Numbered from the stretch's first letter, positions 10,808-24,220 are shown. The stretch is 64,000 nucleotides of DNA from Sphaeramia orbicularis (GCF_902148855.1 NC_043974.1:25165192-25229191), one strand, 5' to 3'. Notes: generated by a model not told the origin, from the sequence alone. Made by a program: numbers and translations.

Positions 10808-11169
10808 TTACATTTTTCAGTGTGACCGGCAGAGGGTGCTGCCGCTTCACCAGCCAACACTTGAGTAACTACAGAAAATACCAATGAAGTCATTGCTGAA
10901 AAAACAAAAACGATGATGGAGACCGACGCCAAAACCTCGCATTCTTTATGAAGAAAGCGTAGAGTGGAAAAGTATAAAGCTTTGTTCATCTTTCTTGACC
11001 TTTGTAAAGAAAACTTTTTCATGGGAACATTTTTTAGTTCACACTTTCTAAGCCTCTCCTTTCTTTTGATTCATTCAGTGTGGACAAAGGAAATGGAATA
11101 AATGTATCATTTTCTCCCGTCGATGGGTGAGGCAGCAGCACCCTATGCTGGTCACACAGAAAAATGTAA

Positions 11170-11289
11170 AAGCTTACAGCACCTGGTATTCTCAGGCAGT
11201 CTCCCATCCAAGTACTGACCAGGCCCCACGCTGTTTCGCTTCCGAGATCAGACGAGATCGGGCGCTTTCAGGGTGGTATGGCCGTAAGC
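11170..11289 (-). rRNA. 5S rRNA, minus-type copy m3
   Basis: 120 nt; same variants as m2 (attctcaggc, ccccacgctg). Confidence 0.85.
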
Positions 11290-11804
11290 CACTGCCCCTC
11301 TCATATTCACCCTATTTATAGATTTCACAAAACCGTTGCGCAAGCTTTCCACCACGTTTTTGAATATATAACATCTAAATCACTAAGTATTAGAGTGGCA
11401 AAGGACGCACAAAGTGATGGAAATAATCTTTAAAATGCTCAAGATGAACACATCAGCCTGGACTTACTTCACAAAACAGTGGAACCAGGAAAGAAACAGT
11501 GGTTTGTTAGAGACTCTTTGTGCGTATATTGAGTCTCTGAAGGAGGGTGAATATGGCAGTTAGTGGTTTATGGCCACGGCGAAAGCAAACCTTCAACAGA
11601 CAACCCTCAGATGTGTTGGAAAACCATTATTTTGTTGTTCTCGTGTCTTGACTTCTATCTGTGTAATGTTGAAAACCTCTGCGTTTGATGCAGTCAGTGC
11701 ATCGGGTGTCAGAGCTGAAAGTCTTTGAGATTCCTTGAGAACCTCTTTCGCTCACGTGCAGCGTTACGGAATCTATAAAGACGTTGAAAATTACGTAAAC
11801 AGTG

Positions 11805-11925
11805 GCTTACGGCCATACCACCCTGAACACGCCCGCTCTCGTTTGATCTCGGAAGCATAGAAGGGGCAGGGCCTGGTCAGTACCTGGATGGAAGACCGCC
11901 TGGGAATACCAGGTGCTGTAAGCTT
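11805..11925 (+). rRNA. 5S rRNA, plus-type copy p4
   Basis: 121 nt; the common plus form (gcttacggcc, aggtgctg). Confidence 0.78.
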
Positions 11926-12287
11926 TTACATTTTTCAGTGTGACCGGCAGAGGGTGCTGCCGCTTCACCAGCCAACACTTGAGTAACTACAGAAAATACC
12001 AATGAAGTCATTGCTGAAAAAACAAAAACTATGATGGAGACCGACGCCAAAACCTCGCATTCTTTATGAAGAAAGCGTAGAGTGGAAAAGTATAAAGCTT
12101 TGTTCATCTTTCTTGACCTTTGTAAAGAAAACTTTTTCATGGGAACATTTTTTAGTTCACACTTTCTAAGCCTCTCCTTTCTTTTGATTCATTCAGTGTG
12201 GACAAAGGAAATGGAATAAATGTATCATTTTCTCCCGTCGATGGGTGAGGCAGCAGAACCCTATGCTGGTCACACAGAAAAATGTAA

Positions 12288-12407
12288 AAGCTTACAGCAC
12301 CTGGTATTCCCAGGCAGTCTCCCATCCAAGTACTGACCAGGCCAGACGCTGTTTCGCTTCCGAGATCAGACGAGATCGGGCGCTTTCAGGGTGGTATGGC
12401 CGTAAGC
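12288..12407 (-). rRNA. 5S rRNA, minus-type copy m4
   Basis: 120 nt; ccagacgctg variant shared with m8 and m11. Confidence 0.85.
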
Positions 12408-12922
12408 AACTGCCCCTCTCATATTCACCCTATTTATAGATTTCACAACACCGTTGTGCAGGCTTTCCACCACGTTTTTGAATATATGACATCTAAATCA
12501 CTCAGTATTAGAGTGGCAAAGGACGCACAAAGTGATGGAAATAATCTTTAAAATGCTCTAGATGAACACATCAGCCTGGACTTACTTCACAAAACAGTGG
12601 AACCAGGAAAGAAACAGTGGTTTGTTAGAGACTCTTTGTGCGTATATTGAGTCTCTGAAGGAGGGTGAATATGGCAGTTAGTGGTTTATGGCCACGGCGA
12701 AAGCAAACCTTCAACAGACAACCCTCAGATGTGTTGGAAAACCATTATTTTGTTGTTCTCGTGTCTTGACTTCTATCTGTGTAATGTTGAAAACCTCTGC
12801 GTTTGATGCAGTCAGTGCATCGGGTGTCAGAGCTGAAAGTCTTTGAGATTCCTTGAGAACCTCTTTCGCTCACATGCAGCGTTACGGAATCTATAAAGAC
12901 GTTGAAAATTACGTAAAAAGTG

Positions 12923-13043
12923 GCTTACGGCCATTACACCCTGAACACGCCCGCTCTCGTTTGATCTCGGAAGCATAGAAGGGGCAGGGCCTGGTCAGTA
13001 CCTGGATGGAAGACCGCCTGGGAATACCAGGTGCTGTAAGCTT
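12923..13043 (+). rRNA. 5S rRNA, plus-type copy p5
   Basis: 121 nt; ccattacacc replaces ccataccacc, a change shared only with p19. Confidence 0.77.
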
Positions 13044-13403
13044 TCACGTTTTTCAGTGTGACCGGCAGAGGGTGCTGCCGCTTCACCAGCCAACACTTGA
13101 GTAACTACAGAAAATACCAATGAAGTCATTGCTGAAAAAACAAAAACTATGATGGAGACCGACACCAAAACCTCGCATTCTTTATGAAGAAAGCGTAGTG
13201 GAAAAGTATAAAGCTTTGTTCATCTTTCTTGACCTTTGTAAAGAAAACTTTTTCATGGGAACATTTTTTAGTTCACACTTTCTAAGCCTCTCCTTTCTTT
13301 TGATTCATTCAGTGTGGACAAAGGAAATGGAATAAATGTATCATTTTCTCCCGTCGATGGGTGAGGCAGCAGCACCCTATGCTGGTCACACAGAAAAATG
13401 TAA

Positions 13404-13523
13404 AAGCTTACAGCACCTGGTATTCCCAGGCAGTCTCCCATCCAAGTACTGACCAGGCCCCACGCTGTTTCGCTTCCGAGATCAGACGAGATCAGGCGCT
13501 TTCAGGGTGGTATGGCCGTAAGC
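13404..13523 (-). rRNA. 5S rRNA, minus-type copy m5
   Basis: 120 nt; ccccacgctg and agatcaggcgc variants. Confidence 0.85.
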
Positions 13524-14038
13524 GACTGCCCCTCTCATATTCACCCTATTTATAGATTTCATAACACCGTTGCGCAGGCTTTCCACCACGTTTTTGAATA
13601 TATGACATCTAAATCACTCAGTATTAGAGTGGCAAAGGACGCACAAAGTGATGGAAATAATCTTTAAAATGCTCAAGATGAACACATCAGCCTGGACTTA
13701 CTTCACAAAACAGTGGAACCAGGAAAAAAACAGTGGTTTGTTAGAAACTCTTTGTGCGTATATTGAGTCTCTGAAGGAGGGTGAATATGGCAGTTAGTGG
13801 TTTAAGGCCACGGCGAAAGCAAACCTTCAACAGACAACCCTCAGATGTGTTGGAAAACCATTATTTTGTTGTTCTCGTGTCTTGACTTCTATCTGTGTAA
13901 TGTTGAAAACCTCTGCGTTTGATGCAGTCAGTGCATCGGGTGTCAGAGCTGAAAGTCTTTGAGATTCCTTGAGAACCTCTTTCGCTCACATGCAGCGTTA
14001 CGGAATCTATAAAGACGTTGAAAATTACGTAAACAGTG

Positions 14039-14159
14039 GCTTACGGCCATACCACCCTGAACACGCCCGCTCTCGTTTGATCTCGGAAGCATAGAAGGGG
14101 CAGGGCCTGGTCAGTACCTGGATGGAAGACCGCCTGGGAATACCAGGTGCTGTAAGCTT
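14039..14159 (+). rRNA. 5S rRNA, plus-type copy p6
   Basis: 121 nt, common plus form. Confidence 0.78.
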
Positions 14160-14521
14160 TTACATTTTTCAGTGTGACCGGCAGAGGGTGCTGCCGCTTC
14201 ACCAGCCAACACTTGAGTAACTACAGAAAATACCAATGAAGTCATTGCTGAAAAAACAAAAACTATGATGGAGACCGATGCCAAAACCTCGCATTCTTTA
14301 TGAAGAAAGCGTAGAGTGGAAAAGTATAAAGCTTTGTTCATCTTTCTTGACCTTTGTAAAGAAAACTTTTTCATGGGAACATTTTTTAGTTCACACTTTC
14401 TAAGCCTCTCCTTTCTTTTGATTCATTCAGTGTGGACAAAGGAAATGGAATAAATGTATCATTTTCTCCCGTCGATGGGTGAGGCAGCAGCACCCTATGC
14501 TGGTCACACAGAAAAATGTAA

Positions 14522-14641
14522 AAGCTTACAGCACCTGGCATTCCCAGGCAGTCTGCCATCCAAGTACTGACCAGGCCCCACGCTGTTTCACTTCCGAGAT
14601 CAGACGAGATCGGGCGCTTTCAGGGTGGTATGGCCGTAAGC
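14522..14641 (-). rRNA. 5S rRNA, minus-type copy m6
   Basis: 120 nt; carries ctggcattcc, gtctgccatcc, ccccacgctg and tttcacttcc together, a four-site haplotype identical in m9 and m21. Confidence 0.84.
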
Positions 14642-15156
14642 CACTGCCCCTCTCATATTCACCCTATTTATAGATTTCACAACACCGTTGCGCAAGCTTT
14701 CCACCACGTTTTTGAATATATGACATCTAAATCACTCAGTATTAGAGTGGCAAAGGACGCACAAAGTGATGGAAATAATCTTTAAAATGCTCAAGATGAA
14801 CACATCAGCCTGGACTTACTTCACAAAACAGTGGAACCAGAAAAGAAACAGTGGTTTGTTAGAGACTCTTTGTGCGTATATTGAGTCTCTGAAGGACGGT
14901 GAATATGGCAGTTAGTGGTTTATGGCCACGGCGAAAGCAAACCTTCAACAGACAACCCTCAGATGTGTTGGAAAACCATTATTTTGTTGTTCTCGTGTCT
15001 TGACTTCTATCTGTGTAATGTTGAAAACCTCTGCGTTTGATGCAGTCAGTGCATCGGGTGTCAGAGCTGAAAGTCTTTGAGATTCCTTGAGAACCTCTTT
15101 CGCTCACGTGCAGCGTTACGGAATCTATAAAGACGTTGAAAATTACGTAAACAGTG

Positions 15157-15277
15157 GCTTACGGCCATACCACCCTGAACACGCCCGCTCTCGTTTGATC
15201 TCGGAAGCATAGAAGGGGCAGAGCCTGGTCAGTACCTGGATGGAAGACCGCCTGGGAATACCAGGTGCTGTAAGCTT
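15157..15277 (+). rRNA. 5S rRNA, plus-type copy p7
   Basis: 121 nt; gcagagcctgg variant shared with p20. Confidence 0.78.
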
Positions 15278-15639
15278 TTACATTTTTCAGTGTGACCGGC
15301 AGAGGGTGCTGCTGCTTCACCAGCCAACACTTGAGTAACTACAGAAAATACCAATGAAGTCATTGCTGAAAAAACAAAAACTATGATGGACACCGACGCC
15401 AAAACCTCGCATTCTTTATGAAGAAAGCGTAGAGTGGAAAAGTATAAAGCTTTGTTCATCTTTCTTGACCTTTGTAAAGAAAACTTTTTCATGGGAACAT
15501 TTTTTAGTTCACACTTTCTAAGCCTCTCCTTTCTTTTGATTCATTCAGTGTGGACAAAGGAAATGGAATAAATGTATCATTTTCTCCCGTCGATGGGTGA
15601 GGCAGCAGCACCCTATGCTGGTCACACAGAAAAATGTAA

Positions 15640-15759
15640 AAGCTTACAGCACCTGGTATTCCCAGGCAGTCTCCCATCCAAGTACTGACCAGGCCCGACG
15701 CTGTTTCGCTTCCGAGATCAGACGAGATCGGGCGCTTTCAGGGTGGTATGGCCGTAAGC
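15640..15759 (-). rRNA. 5S rRNA, minus-type copy m7
   Basis: 120 nt, common minus form (cccgacgctg). Confidence 0.86.
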
Positions 15760-16273
15760 CACTGCCCCTCTCATATTCACCCTATTTATAGATTTCACAA
15801 CACCGTTGCGCAAGCTTTCCACCACGTTTTTGAATATATGACATCTAAATCACTCAGTATTAGAGTGGCAAAGGACGCACAAAGTGATGGAAATAATCTT
15901 TAAAATGCTCAAGATGAACACATCAGCCTGGACTTACTTCACAAAACAGTGGAACCAGAAAGAAACAGTGGTTTGTTAGAGACTCTTTGTGCGTATATTG
16001 AGTCTCTGAAGGAGGGTGAATATGGCAGTTAGTGGTTTATGGCCACGGCGAAAGCAAACCTTCAACAGACAACCCTCAGATGTGTTGGAAAACCATTATT
16101 TTGTTGTTCTCGTGTCTTGACTTCTATCTGTGTAATGTTGAAAACCTCTGCGTTTGATGCAGTCAGTGCATCGGGTGTCAGAGCTGAAAGTCTTTGAGAT
16201 TCCTTGAGAACCTCTTTCGCTCACGTGCAGCGTTACGGAATCTATAAAGACGTTGAAAATTACGTAAACAGTG

Positions 16274-16394
16274 GCTTACGGCCATACCACCCTGAACACG
16301 CCCGCTCTCGTTTGATCTCGGAAGCATAGAAGGGGCAGGGCCTGGTCAGTACCTGGATGGAAGACCGCCTGGGAATACCAGGTGCTGTAAGCTT
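16274..16394 (+). rRNA. 5S rRNA, plus-type copy p8
   Basis: 121 nt, common plus form. Confidence 0.78.
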
Positions 16395-16756
16395 TTACAT
16401 TTTTCAGTGTGACCGGCAGAGGGTGCTGCCGCTTCACCAGCCAACACTTGAGTAACTACAGAAAATACCAATGAAGTCATTGCTGAAAAAACAAAAACTA
16501 TGATGGAGACCGACGCCAAAACCTCGCATTCTTTATGAAGAAAGCGTAGAGTGGAAAAGTATAAAGCTTTGTTCATCTTTCTTGACCTTTGTCAAGAAAA
16601 CTTTTTCATGGGAACATTTTTTAGTTCACACTTTCTAAGCCTCTCCTTTCTTTTGATTCATTCAGTGTGGACAAAGGAAATGGAATAAATGTATCATTTT
16701 CTCCCGTCGATGGGTGAGGCAGCAGAACCCTATGCTGGTCACACAGAAAAATGTAA

Positions 16757-16876
16757 AAGCTTACAGCACCTGGTATTCCCAGGCAGTCTCCCATCCAAGT
16801 ACTGACCAGGCCAGACGCTGTTTCGCTTCCGAGATCAGACGAGATCGGGCGCTTTCAGGGTGGTATGGCCGTAAGC
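16757..16876 (-). rRNA. 5S rRNA, minus-type copy m8
   Basis: 120 nt; ccagacgctg variant as in m4 and m11. Confidence 0.85.
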
Positions 16877-17391
16877 CACTGCCCCTCTCATATTCACCCT
16901 ATTTATAGATTTCACAACACCGTTGTGCAGGCTTTCCACCACGTTTTTGAATATATGACATCTAAATCACTCAGTATTAGAGTGGCAAAGGACGCACAAA
17001 GTGATGGAAATAATCTTTAAAATGCTCTAGATGAACACATCAGCCTGGACTTACTTCACAAAACAGTGGAACCAGGAAAGAAACAGTGGTTTGTTAGAGA
17101 CTCTTTGTGCGTATATTGAGTCTCTGAAGGAGGGTGAATATGGCAGTTAGTGGTTTATGGCCACGGCGAAAGCAAACCTTCAACAGACAACCCTCAGATG
17201 TGTTGGAAAACCATTATTTTGTTGTTCTCGTGTCTTGACTTCTATCTGTGTAATGTTGAAAACCTCTGCGTTTGATGCAGTCAGTGCATCGGGTGTCAGA
17301 GCTGAAAGTCTTTGAGATTCCTTGAGAACCTCTTTCGCTCACATGCAGCGTTACGGAATCTATAAAGACGTTGAAAATTACGTAAACAGTG

Positions 17392-17512
17392 GCTTACGGC
17401 CATACCACCCTGAACACGCCCGCTCTCGTTTGATCTCGGAAGCATAGAAGGGGCAGGGCCTGGTCAGTACCTGGATGGAAGACCGCCTGGGAATACCAGG
17501 TGCTGTAAGCTT
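17392..17512 (+). rRNA. 5S rRNA, plus-type copy p9
   Basis: 121 nt, common plus form. Confidence 0.78.
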
Positions 17513-17874
17513 TTACATTTTTCAGTGTGACCGGCAGAGGGTGCTGCCGCTTCACCAGCCAACACTTGAGTAACTACAGAAAATACCAATGAAGTCATTG
17601 CTGAAAAAACAAAAACTATGATGGAGACCGATGCCAAAACCTCGCATTCTTTATGAAGAAAGCGTAGAGTGGAAAAGTATAAAGCTTTGTTCATCTTTCT
17701 TGACCTTTGTAAAGAAAACTTTTTCATGGGAACATTTTTTAGTTCACACTTTCTAAGCCTCTCCTTTCTTTTGATTCATTCAGTGTGGACAAAGGAAATG
17801 GAATAAATGTATCATTTTCTCCCGTCGATGGGTGAGGCAGCAGCACCCTATGCTGGTCACACAGAAAAATGTAA

Positions 17875-17994
17875 AAGCTTACAGCACCTGGCATTCCCAG
17901 GCAGTCTGCCATCCAAGTACTGACCAGGCCCCACGCTGTTTCACTTCCGAGATCAGACGAGATCGGGCGCTTTCAGGGTGGTATGGCCGTAAGC
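17875..17994 (-). rRNA. 5S rRNA, minus-type copy m9
   Basis: 120 nt; the m6 four-site haplotype. Confidence 0.84.
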
Positions 17995-18509
17995 CACTGC
18001 CCCTCTCATATTCACCCTATTTATAGATTTCACAACACCGTTGCGCAAGCTTTCCACCACGTTTCTGAATATATGACATCTAAATCACTCAGTATTAGAG
18101 TGGCAAAGGACGCACAAAGTGATGGAAATAATCTTTAAAATGCTCAAGATGAACACATCAGCCTGGACTTACTTCACAAAACAGTGGAACCAGAAAAGAA
18201 ACAGTGGTTTGTTAGAGACTCTTTGTGCGTATATTGAGTCTCTGAAGGACGGTGAATATGGCAGTTAGTGGTTTATGGCCACGGCGAAAGCAAACCTTCA
18301 ACAGACAACCCTCAGATGTGTTGGAAAACCATTATTTTGTTGTTCTCGTGTCTTGACTTCTATCTGTGTAATGTTGAAAACCTCTGCGTTTGATGCAGTC
18401 AGTGCATCGGGTGTCAGAGCTGAAAGTCTTTGAGATTCCTTGAGAACCTCTTTCGCTCACGTGCAGCGTTACGGAATCTATAAAGACGTTGAAAATTACG
18501 TAAACAGTG

Positions 18510-18630
18510 GCTTACGGCCATACCACCCTGAACACGCCCGCTCTCGTTTGATCTCGGAAGCATAGAAGGGGCAGGGCCTGGTCAGTACCTGGATGGAAGA
18601 CCGCCTGGGAATACCAGGTGCTGTAAGCTT
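18510..18630 (+). rRNA. 5S rRNA, plus-type copy p10
   Basis: 121 nt, common plus form. Confidence 0.78.
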
Positions 18631-18992
18631 TTACATTTTTCAGTGTGACCGGCAGAGGGTGCTGCTGCTTCACCAGCCAACACTTGAGTAACTACAGAAA
18701 ATACCAATGAAGTCATTGCTGAAAAAACAAAAACTATGATGGACACCGACGCCAAAACCTCGCATTCTTTATGAAGAAAGCGTAGAGTGGAAAAGTATAA
18801 AGCTTTGTTCATCTTTCTTGACCTTTGTAAAGAAAACTTTTTCATGGGAACATTTTTTAGTTCACACTTTCTAAGCCTCTCCTTTCTTTTGATTCATTCA
18901 GTGTGGACAAAGGAAATGGAATAAATGTATCATTTTCTCCCGTCGATGGGTGAGGCAGCAGCACCCTATGCTGGTCACACAGAAAAATGTAA

Positions 18993-19112
18993 AAGCTTAC
19001 AGCACCTGGTATTCCCAGGCAGTCTCCCATCCAAGTACTGACCAGGCCCGACGCTGTTTTGCTTCCGAGATCAGACGAGATCGGGCGCTTTCAGGGTGGT
19101 ATGACCGTAAGT
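18993..19112 (-). rRNA. 5S rRNA, minus-type copy m10
   Basis: 120 nt; gttttgcttcc (shared with m22) and a private change at the 5' end (atgaccgtaagt on the plus strand). Confidence 0.83.
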
Positions 19113-19627
19113 TACTGCCCCTCTCATATTCACCCTATTTATAGATTTCACAACACCGTTGAGCAGGCTTTCCACCACGTTTTTGAATATATGACATCTA
19201 AATCACTCAGTATTAGAGTGGCAAAGGACGCACAAAGTGATGGAAATAATCTTTAAAATGCTCAAGATGAACACATCAGCCTGGACTTACTTCACAAAAC
19301 AGTGGAACCAGAAAAGAAACAGTGGTTTGTTAGAGACTCTTTGTGCGTATATTGAGTCTCTGAAGGACGGTGAATATGGCAGTTAGTGGTTTATGGCCAC
19401 GGCGAAAGCAAACCTTCAACAGACAACCCTCAGATGTGTTGGAAAACCATTATTTTGTTGTTCTCGTGTCTTGACTTCTATCTGTGTAATGTTGAAAACC
19501 TCTGCGTTTGATGCAGTCAGTGCATCGGGTGTCAGAGCTGAAAGTCTTTGAGATTCCTTGAGAACCTCTTTCGCTCACGTGCAGCGTTACGGAATCTATA
19601 AAGACGTTGAAAATTACGTAAACAGTG

Positions 19628-19748
19628 GCTTACGGCCATACCACCCTGAACACGCCCGCTCTCGTTTGATCTCGGAAGCATAGAAGGGGCAGGGCCTGGT
19701 CAGTACCTGGATGGAAGACCGCCTGGGAATACCAGGTGCTGTAAGCTT
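19628..19748 (+). rRNA. 5S rRNA, plus-type copy p11
   Basis: 121 nt, common plus form. Confidence 0.78.
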
Positions 19749-20110
19749 TTACATTTTTCAGTGTGACCGGCAGAGGGTGCTGCTGCTTCACCAGCCAACA
19801 CTTGAGTAACTACAGAAAATACCAATGAAGTCATTGCTGAAAAAACAAAAACTATGATGGAGACCGACGCCAAAACCTCGCATTCTTTATGAAGAAAGCG
19901 TAGAGTGGAAAAGTATAAAGCTTTGTTCATCTTTCTTGACCTTTGTCAAGAAAACTTTTTCATGGGAACATTTTTTAGTTCACACTTTCTAAGCCTCTCC
20001 TTTCTTTTGATTCATTCAGTGTGGACAAAGGAAATGGAATAAATGTATCATTTTCTCCCGTCGATGGGTGAGGCAGCAGAACCCTATGCTGGTCACACAG
20101 AAAAATGTAA

Positions 20111-20230
20111 AAGCTTACAGCACCTGGTATTCCCAGGCAGTCTCCCATCCAAGTACTGACCAGGCCAGACGCTGTTTCGCTTCCGAGATCAGACGAGATC
20201 GGGCGCTTTCAGGGTGGTATGGCCGTAAGC
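20111..20230 (-). rRNA. 5S rRNA, minus-type copy m11
   Basis: 120 nt; ccagacgctg variant as in m4 and m8. Confidence 0.85.
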
Positions 20231-20745
20231 CACTGCCCCTCTCATATTCACCCTATTTATAGATTTCACAACACCGTTGTGCAGGCTTTCCACCACGTTT
20301 TTGAATATATGACATCTAAATCACTCAGTATTAGAGTGGCAAAGGACGCACAAAGTGATGGAAATAATCTTTAAAATGCTCAAGATGAACACATCAGCCT
20401 GGACTTACTTCACAAAACAGTGGAACCAGGAAAGAAACAGTGGTTTGTTAGAGACTCTTTGTGCGTATATTGAGTCTCTGAAGGAGGGTGAATATGGCAG
20501 TTAGTGGTTTATGGCCACGGCGAAAGCAAACCTTCAACAGACAACCCTCAGATGTTTTGGAAAACCATTATTTTGTTGTTCTCGTGTCTTGACTTCTATC
20601 TGTGTAATGTTGAAAACCTCTGCGTTTGATGCAGTCAGTGCATCGGGTGTCAGAGCTGAAAGTCTTTGAGATTCCTTGAGAACCTCTTTCGCTCACATGC
20701 AGCGTTACGGAATCTATAAAGACGTTGAAAATTACGTAAACAGTG

Positions 20746-20866
20746 GCTTACGGCCATACCACCCTGAACACGCCCGCTCTTGTTTGATTTCGGAAGCATA
20801 GAAGGGGCAGGGCCTGGTCAGTACCTGGATGGAAGACCGCCTGGGAATACCAGGTGCTGTAAGCTT
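20746..20866 (+). rRNA. 5S rRNA, plus-type copy p12
   Basis: 121 nt; gctcttgtttgatttcgg replaces gctctcgtttgatctcgg, shared only with p23. Confidence 0.77.
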
Positions 20867-21228
20867 TTACATTTTTCAGTGTGACCGGCAGAGGGTGCTG
20901 CTGCTTCACCAGCCAACACTTGAGTAACTACAGAAAATACCAATGAAGTCATTGCTGAAAAAACAAAAACTATGATGGAGACCGACGCCAAAACCTCGCA
21001 TTCTTTATGAAGAAAGCGTAGAGTGGAAAAGTATAAAGCTTTGTTCATCTTTCTTGACCTTTGTAAAGAAAACTTTTTCATGGGAACATTTTTTAGTTCA
21101 CACTTTCTAAGCCTCTCCTTTCTTTTGATTCATTCAGTGTGGAAAAAGGAAATGGAATAAATGTATCATTTTCTCCCGTCGATGGGTGAGGAAGCAGCAC
21201 CCTATGCTGGTCACACAGAAAAATGTAA

Positions 21229-21348
21229 AAGCTTACAGCACCTGGTATTCCCAGGCAGTCTCCCATCCAAGTACTGACCAGGCCCGACGCTGTTTCGCTT
21301 CCGAGATCAGACGAGATCGGGCGCTTTCAGGGTGGTATGGCCGTAAGC
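21229..21348 (-). rRNA. 5S rRNA, minus-type copy m12
   Basis: 120 nt, common minus form. Confidence 0.86.
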
Positions 21349-21863
21349 GACTGCCCCTCTCATATTCACTCTATTTATAGATTTCACAACACCGTTGCGC
21401 GGGCTTTCCACCACGTTTTTGAACATATGACATCTAAATCACTCAGTATTAGAGTGGCAAAGGACGCACAAAGTGATGGAAATAATCTTTAAAATGCTCA
21501 AGATGAACACATCAGCCTGGACTTACTTCACAAAACAGTGGAACCAGGAAAGAAACAGTGGTTTGTTAGAGACTCTTTGTGCGTATATTGAGTCTCTGAA
21601 GGAGGGTGAATATGGCAGTTAGTGGTTTATGGCCACGGCGAAAGCAAACCTTCAACAGACAACCCTCAGATGTGTTGGAAAACCATTATTTTGTTGTTCT
21701 CGTGTCTTGACTTCTATCTGTGTAATGTTGAAAACCTCTGCGTTTGATGCAGTCAGTGCATCGGGTGTCAGAGCTGAAAGTCTTTGAGATTCCTTGAGAA
21801 CCTCTTTCGCTCACATGCAGCGTTACGGAATCTATAAAGACGTTGAAAATTACGTAAACAGTG

Positions 21864-21984
21864 GCTTACGGCCATACCACCCTGAACACGCCCGCTCTCG
21901 TTTGATCTCGGAAGCATAGAAGGGGTAGGGCCTGGTCAGTACCTGGATGGAAGACCGCCTGGGAATACCAGGTGCTGTAAGCTT
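21864..21984 (+). rRNA. 5S rRNA, plus-type copy p13
   Basis: 121 nt; ggggtagggcc variant shared with p17, p24 and p26. Confidence 0.78.
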
Positions 21985-22346
21985 TTACATTTTTCAGTGT
22001 GACCGGCAGAGGGTGCTGCTGCTTCACCAGCCAACACTTGAGTAACTACAGAAAATACCAATGAAGTCATTGCTGAAAAAACAAAAACTATGATGGAGAC
22101 CGACGCCAAAACCTCGCATTCTTTATGAAGAAAGCGTAGAGTGGAAAAGTATAAAGCTTTGTTCATCTTTCTTGACCTTTGTAAAGAAAACTTTTTCATG
22201 GGAACATTTTTTAGTTCACACTTTCTAAGCCTCTCCTTTCTTTTGATTCATTCAGTGTGGACAAAGGAAATGGAATAAATGTATCATTTTCTCCCGTCGA
22301 TGGGTGAGGCAGCAGCACCCTATGCTGGTCACACAGAAAAATGTAA

Positions 22347-22466
22347 AAGCTTACAGCACCTGGTATTCCCAGGCAGTCTCCCATCCAAGTACTGACCAGG
22401 CCCCACGCTGTTTCGCTTCCGAGATCAGATGAGATCGGGCGCTTTCAGGGTGGTATGGCCGTAAGC
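22347..22466 (-). rRNA. 5S rRNA, minus-type copy m13
   Basis: 120 nt; ccccacgctg and agatgagatc variants, the same pair as m24 and m26. Confidence 0.85.
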
Positions 22467-22981
22467 GACTGCCCCTCTCATATTCACCCTATTTATAGAT
22501 TTCACAACACCGTTGTGCAGGCTTTCCACCACGTTTTTGAATATATGACATCTAAATCACTCAGTATTAGAGTGGCAAAGGACGCACAAAGTGATGGAAA
22601 TAATCTTTAAAATGCTCTAGATGAACACATCAGCCTGGACTTACTTCACAAAACAGTGGAACCAGGAAAGAAACAGTGGTTTGTTAGAGACTCTTTGTGC
22701 GTATATTGAGTCTCTGAAGGAGGGTGAATATGGCAGTTAGTGGTTTATGGCCACGGCGAAAGCAAACCTTCAACAGACAACCCTCAGATGTGTTGGAAAA
22801 CCATTATTTTGTTGTTCTCGTGTCTTGACTTCTATCTGTGTAATGTTGAAAACCTCTGCGTTTGATGCAGTCAGTGCATCGGGTGTCAGAGCTGAAAGTC
22901 TTTGAGATTCCTTGAGAACCTCTTTCGCTCACATGCAGCGTTACGGAATCTATAAAGACGTTGAAAATTACGTAAACAGTG

Positions 22982-23102
22982 GCTTACGGCCATACCACCC
23001 TGAACACGCCCGCTCTCGTTTGATCTCGGAAGCATAGAAGGGGCAGGGCCTGGTCAGTACCTGGATGGAAGACCGCCTGGGAATACCAGGTGCTGTAAGC
23101 TT
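22982..23102 (+). rRNA. 5S rRNA, plus-type copy p14
   Basis: 121 nt, common plus form. Confidence 0.78.
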
Positions 23103-23464
23103 TTACATTTTTCAGTGTGACCGGCAGAGGGTGCTGCCGCTTCACCAGCCAATTCTTGAGTAACTACAGAAAATACCAATGAAGTCATTGCTGAAAAAAC
23201 AAAAACTATGATGGAGACCGAAGCCAAAACCTCGCATTCTTTATGAAGAAAGCGTAGAGTGGAAAAGTATAAAGCTTTGTTCATCTTTCTTGACCTTTGT
23301 AAAGAAAACTTTTTCATGGGAACATTTTTTAGTTCACACTTTCTAAGCCTCTCCTTTCTTTTGATTCATTCAGTGTGGACAAAGGAAATGGAATAAATGT
23401 ATCATTTTCTCCCGTCGATGGGTGAGGCAGCAGCACCCTATGCTGGTCACACAGAAAAATGTAA

Positions 23465-23584
23465 AAGCTTACAGCACCTGGTATTCCCAGGCAGTCTCCC
23501 ATCCAAGTACTGACCAGGCCCGACGCTGTTTCGCTTCCGAGATCAGACGAGATCAGGCGCTTTCAGGGTGGTATGGCCGTAAGC
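23465..23584 (-). rRNA. 5S rRNA, minus-type copy m14
   Basis: 120 nt; agatcaggcgc variant, as in m5. Confidence 0.85.
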
Positions 23585-24099
23585 AACTGCCCCTCTCATA
23601 TTCACCCTATTTATAGATTTCACAACACCGTTGCGCAGGCTTTCCACCACGTTTTTGAATATATGACATCTAAATCACTCAGTATTAGAGTGGCAAAGGA
23701 CGCACAAAGTGATGGAAATAATCTCTAAAATGCTCAAGATGAACACATCAGCCTGGACTTACTTCACAAAACAGTGGAACCAGGAAAGAAAAAGTGGTTT
23801 GTTAGAGACTCTTTGTGCGTATATTGAGTCTCTGAAGGAGGGTGAATATGGCAGTTAGTGGTTTATGGCCACGGCGAAAGCAAACCTTCAACAGACAACC
23901 CTCAGATGTGTTGGAAAACCATTATTTTGTTGTTCTCGTGTCTTGACTTCTATCTGTGTAATGTTGAAAACCTCTGCGTTTGATGCAGTCAGTGCATCGG
24001 GTGTCAGAGCTGAAAGTCTTTGAGATTCCTTGAGAACCTCTTTCGCTCACATGCAGCGTTACGGAATCTATAAAGACGTTGAAAATTACGTAAACAGTG

Positions 24100-24220
24100 G
24101 CTTACGGCCATACCACCCTGAACACGCCCGCTCTCGTTTGATCTCGGAAGCATAGAAGGGGCAGGGCCTGGTCAGTACCTGGATGGAAGACCGCCTGGGA
24201 ATACCAGGTGCTGTAAGCTT
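24100..24220 (+). rRNA. 5S rRNA, plus-type copy p15
   Basis: 121 nt, common plus form. Confidence 0.78.
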
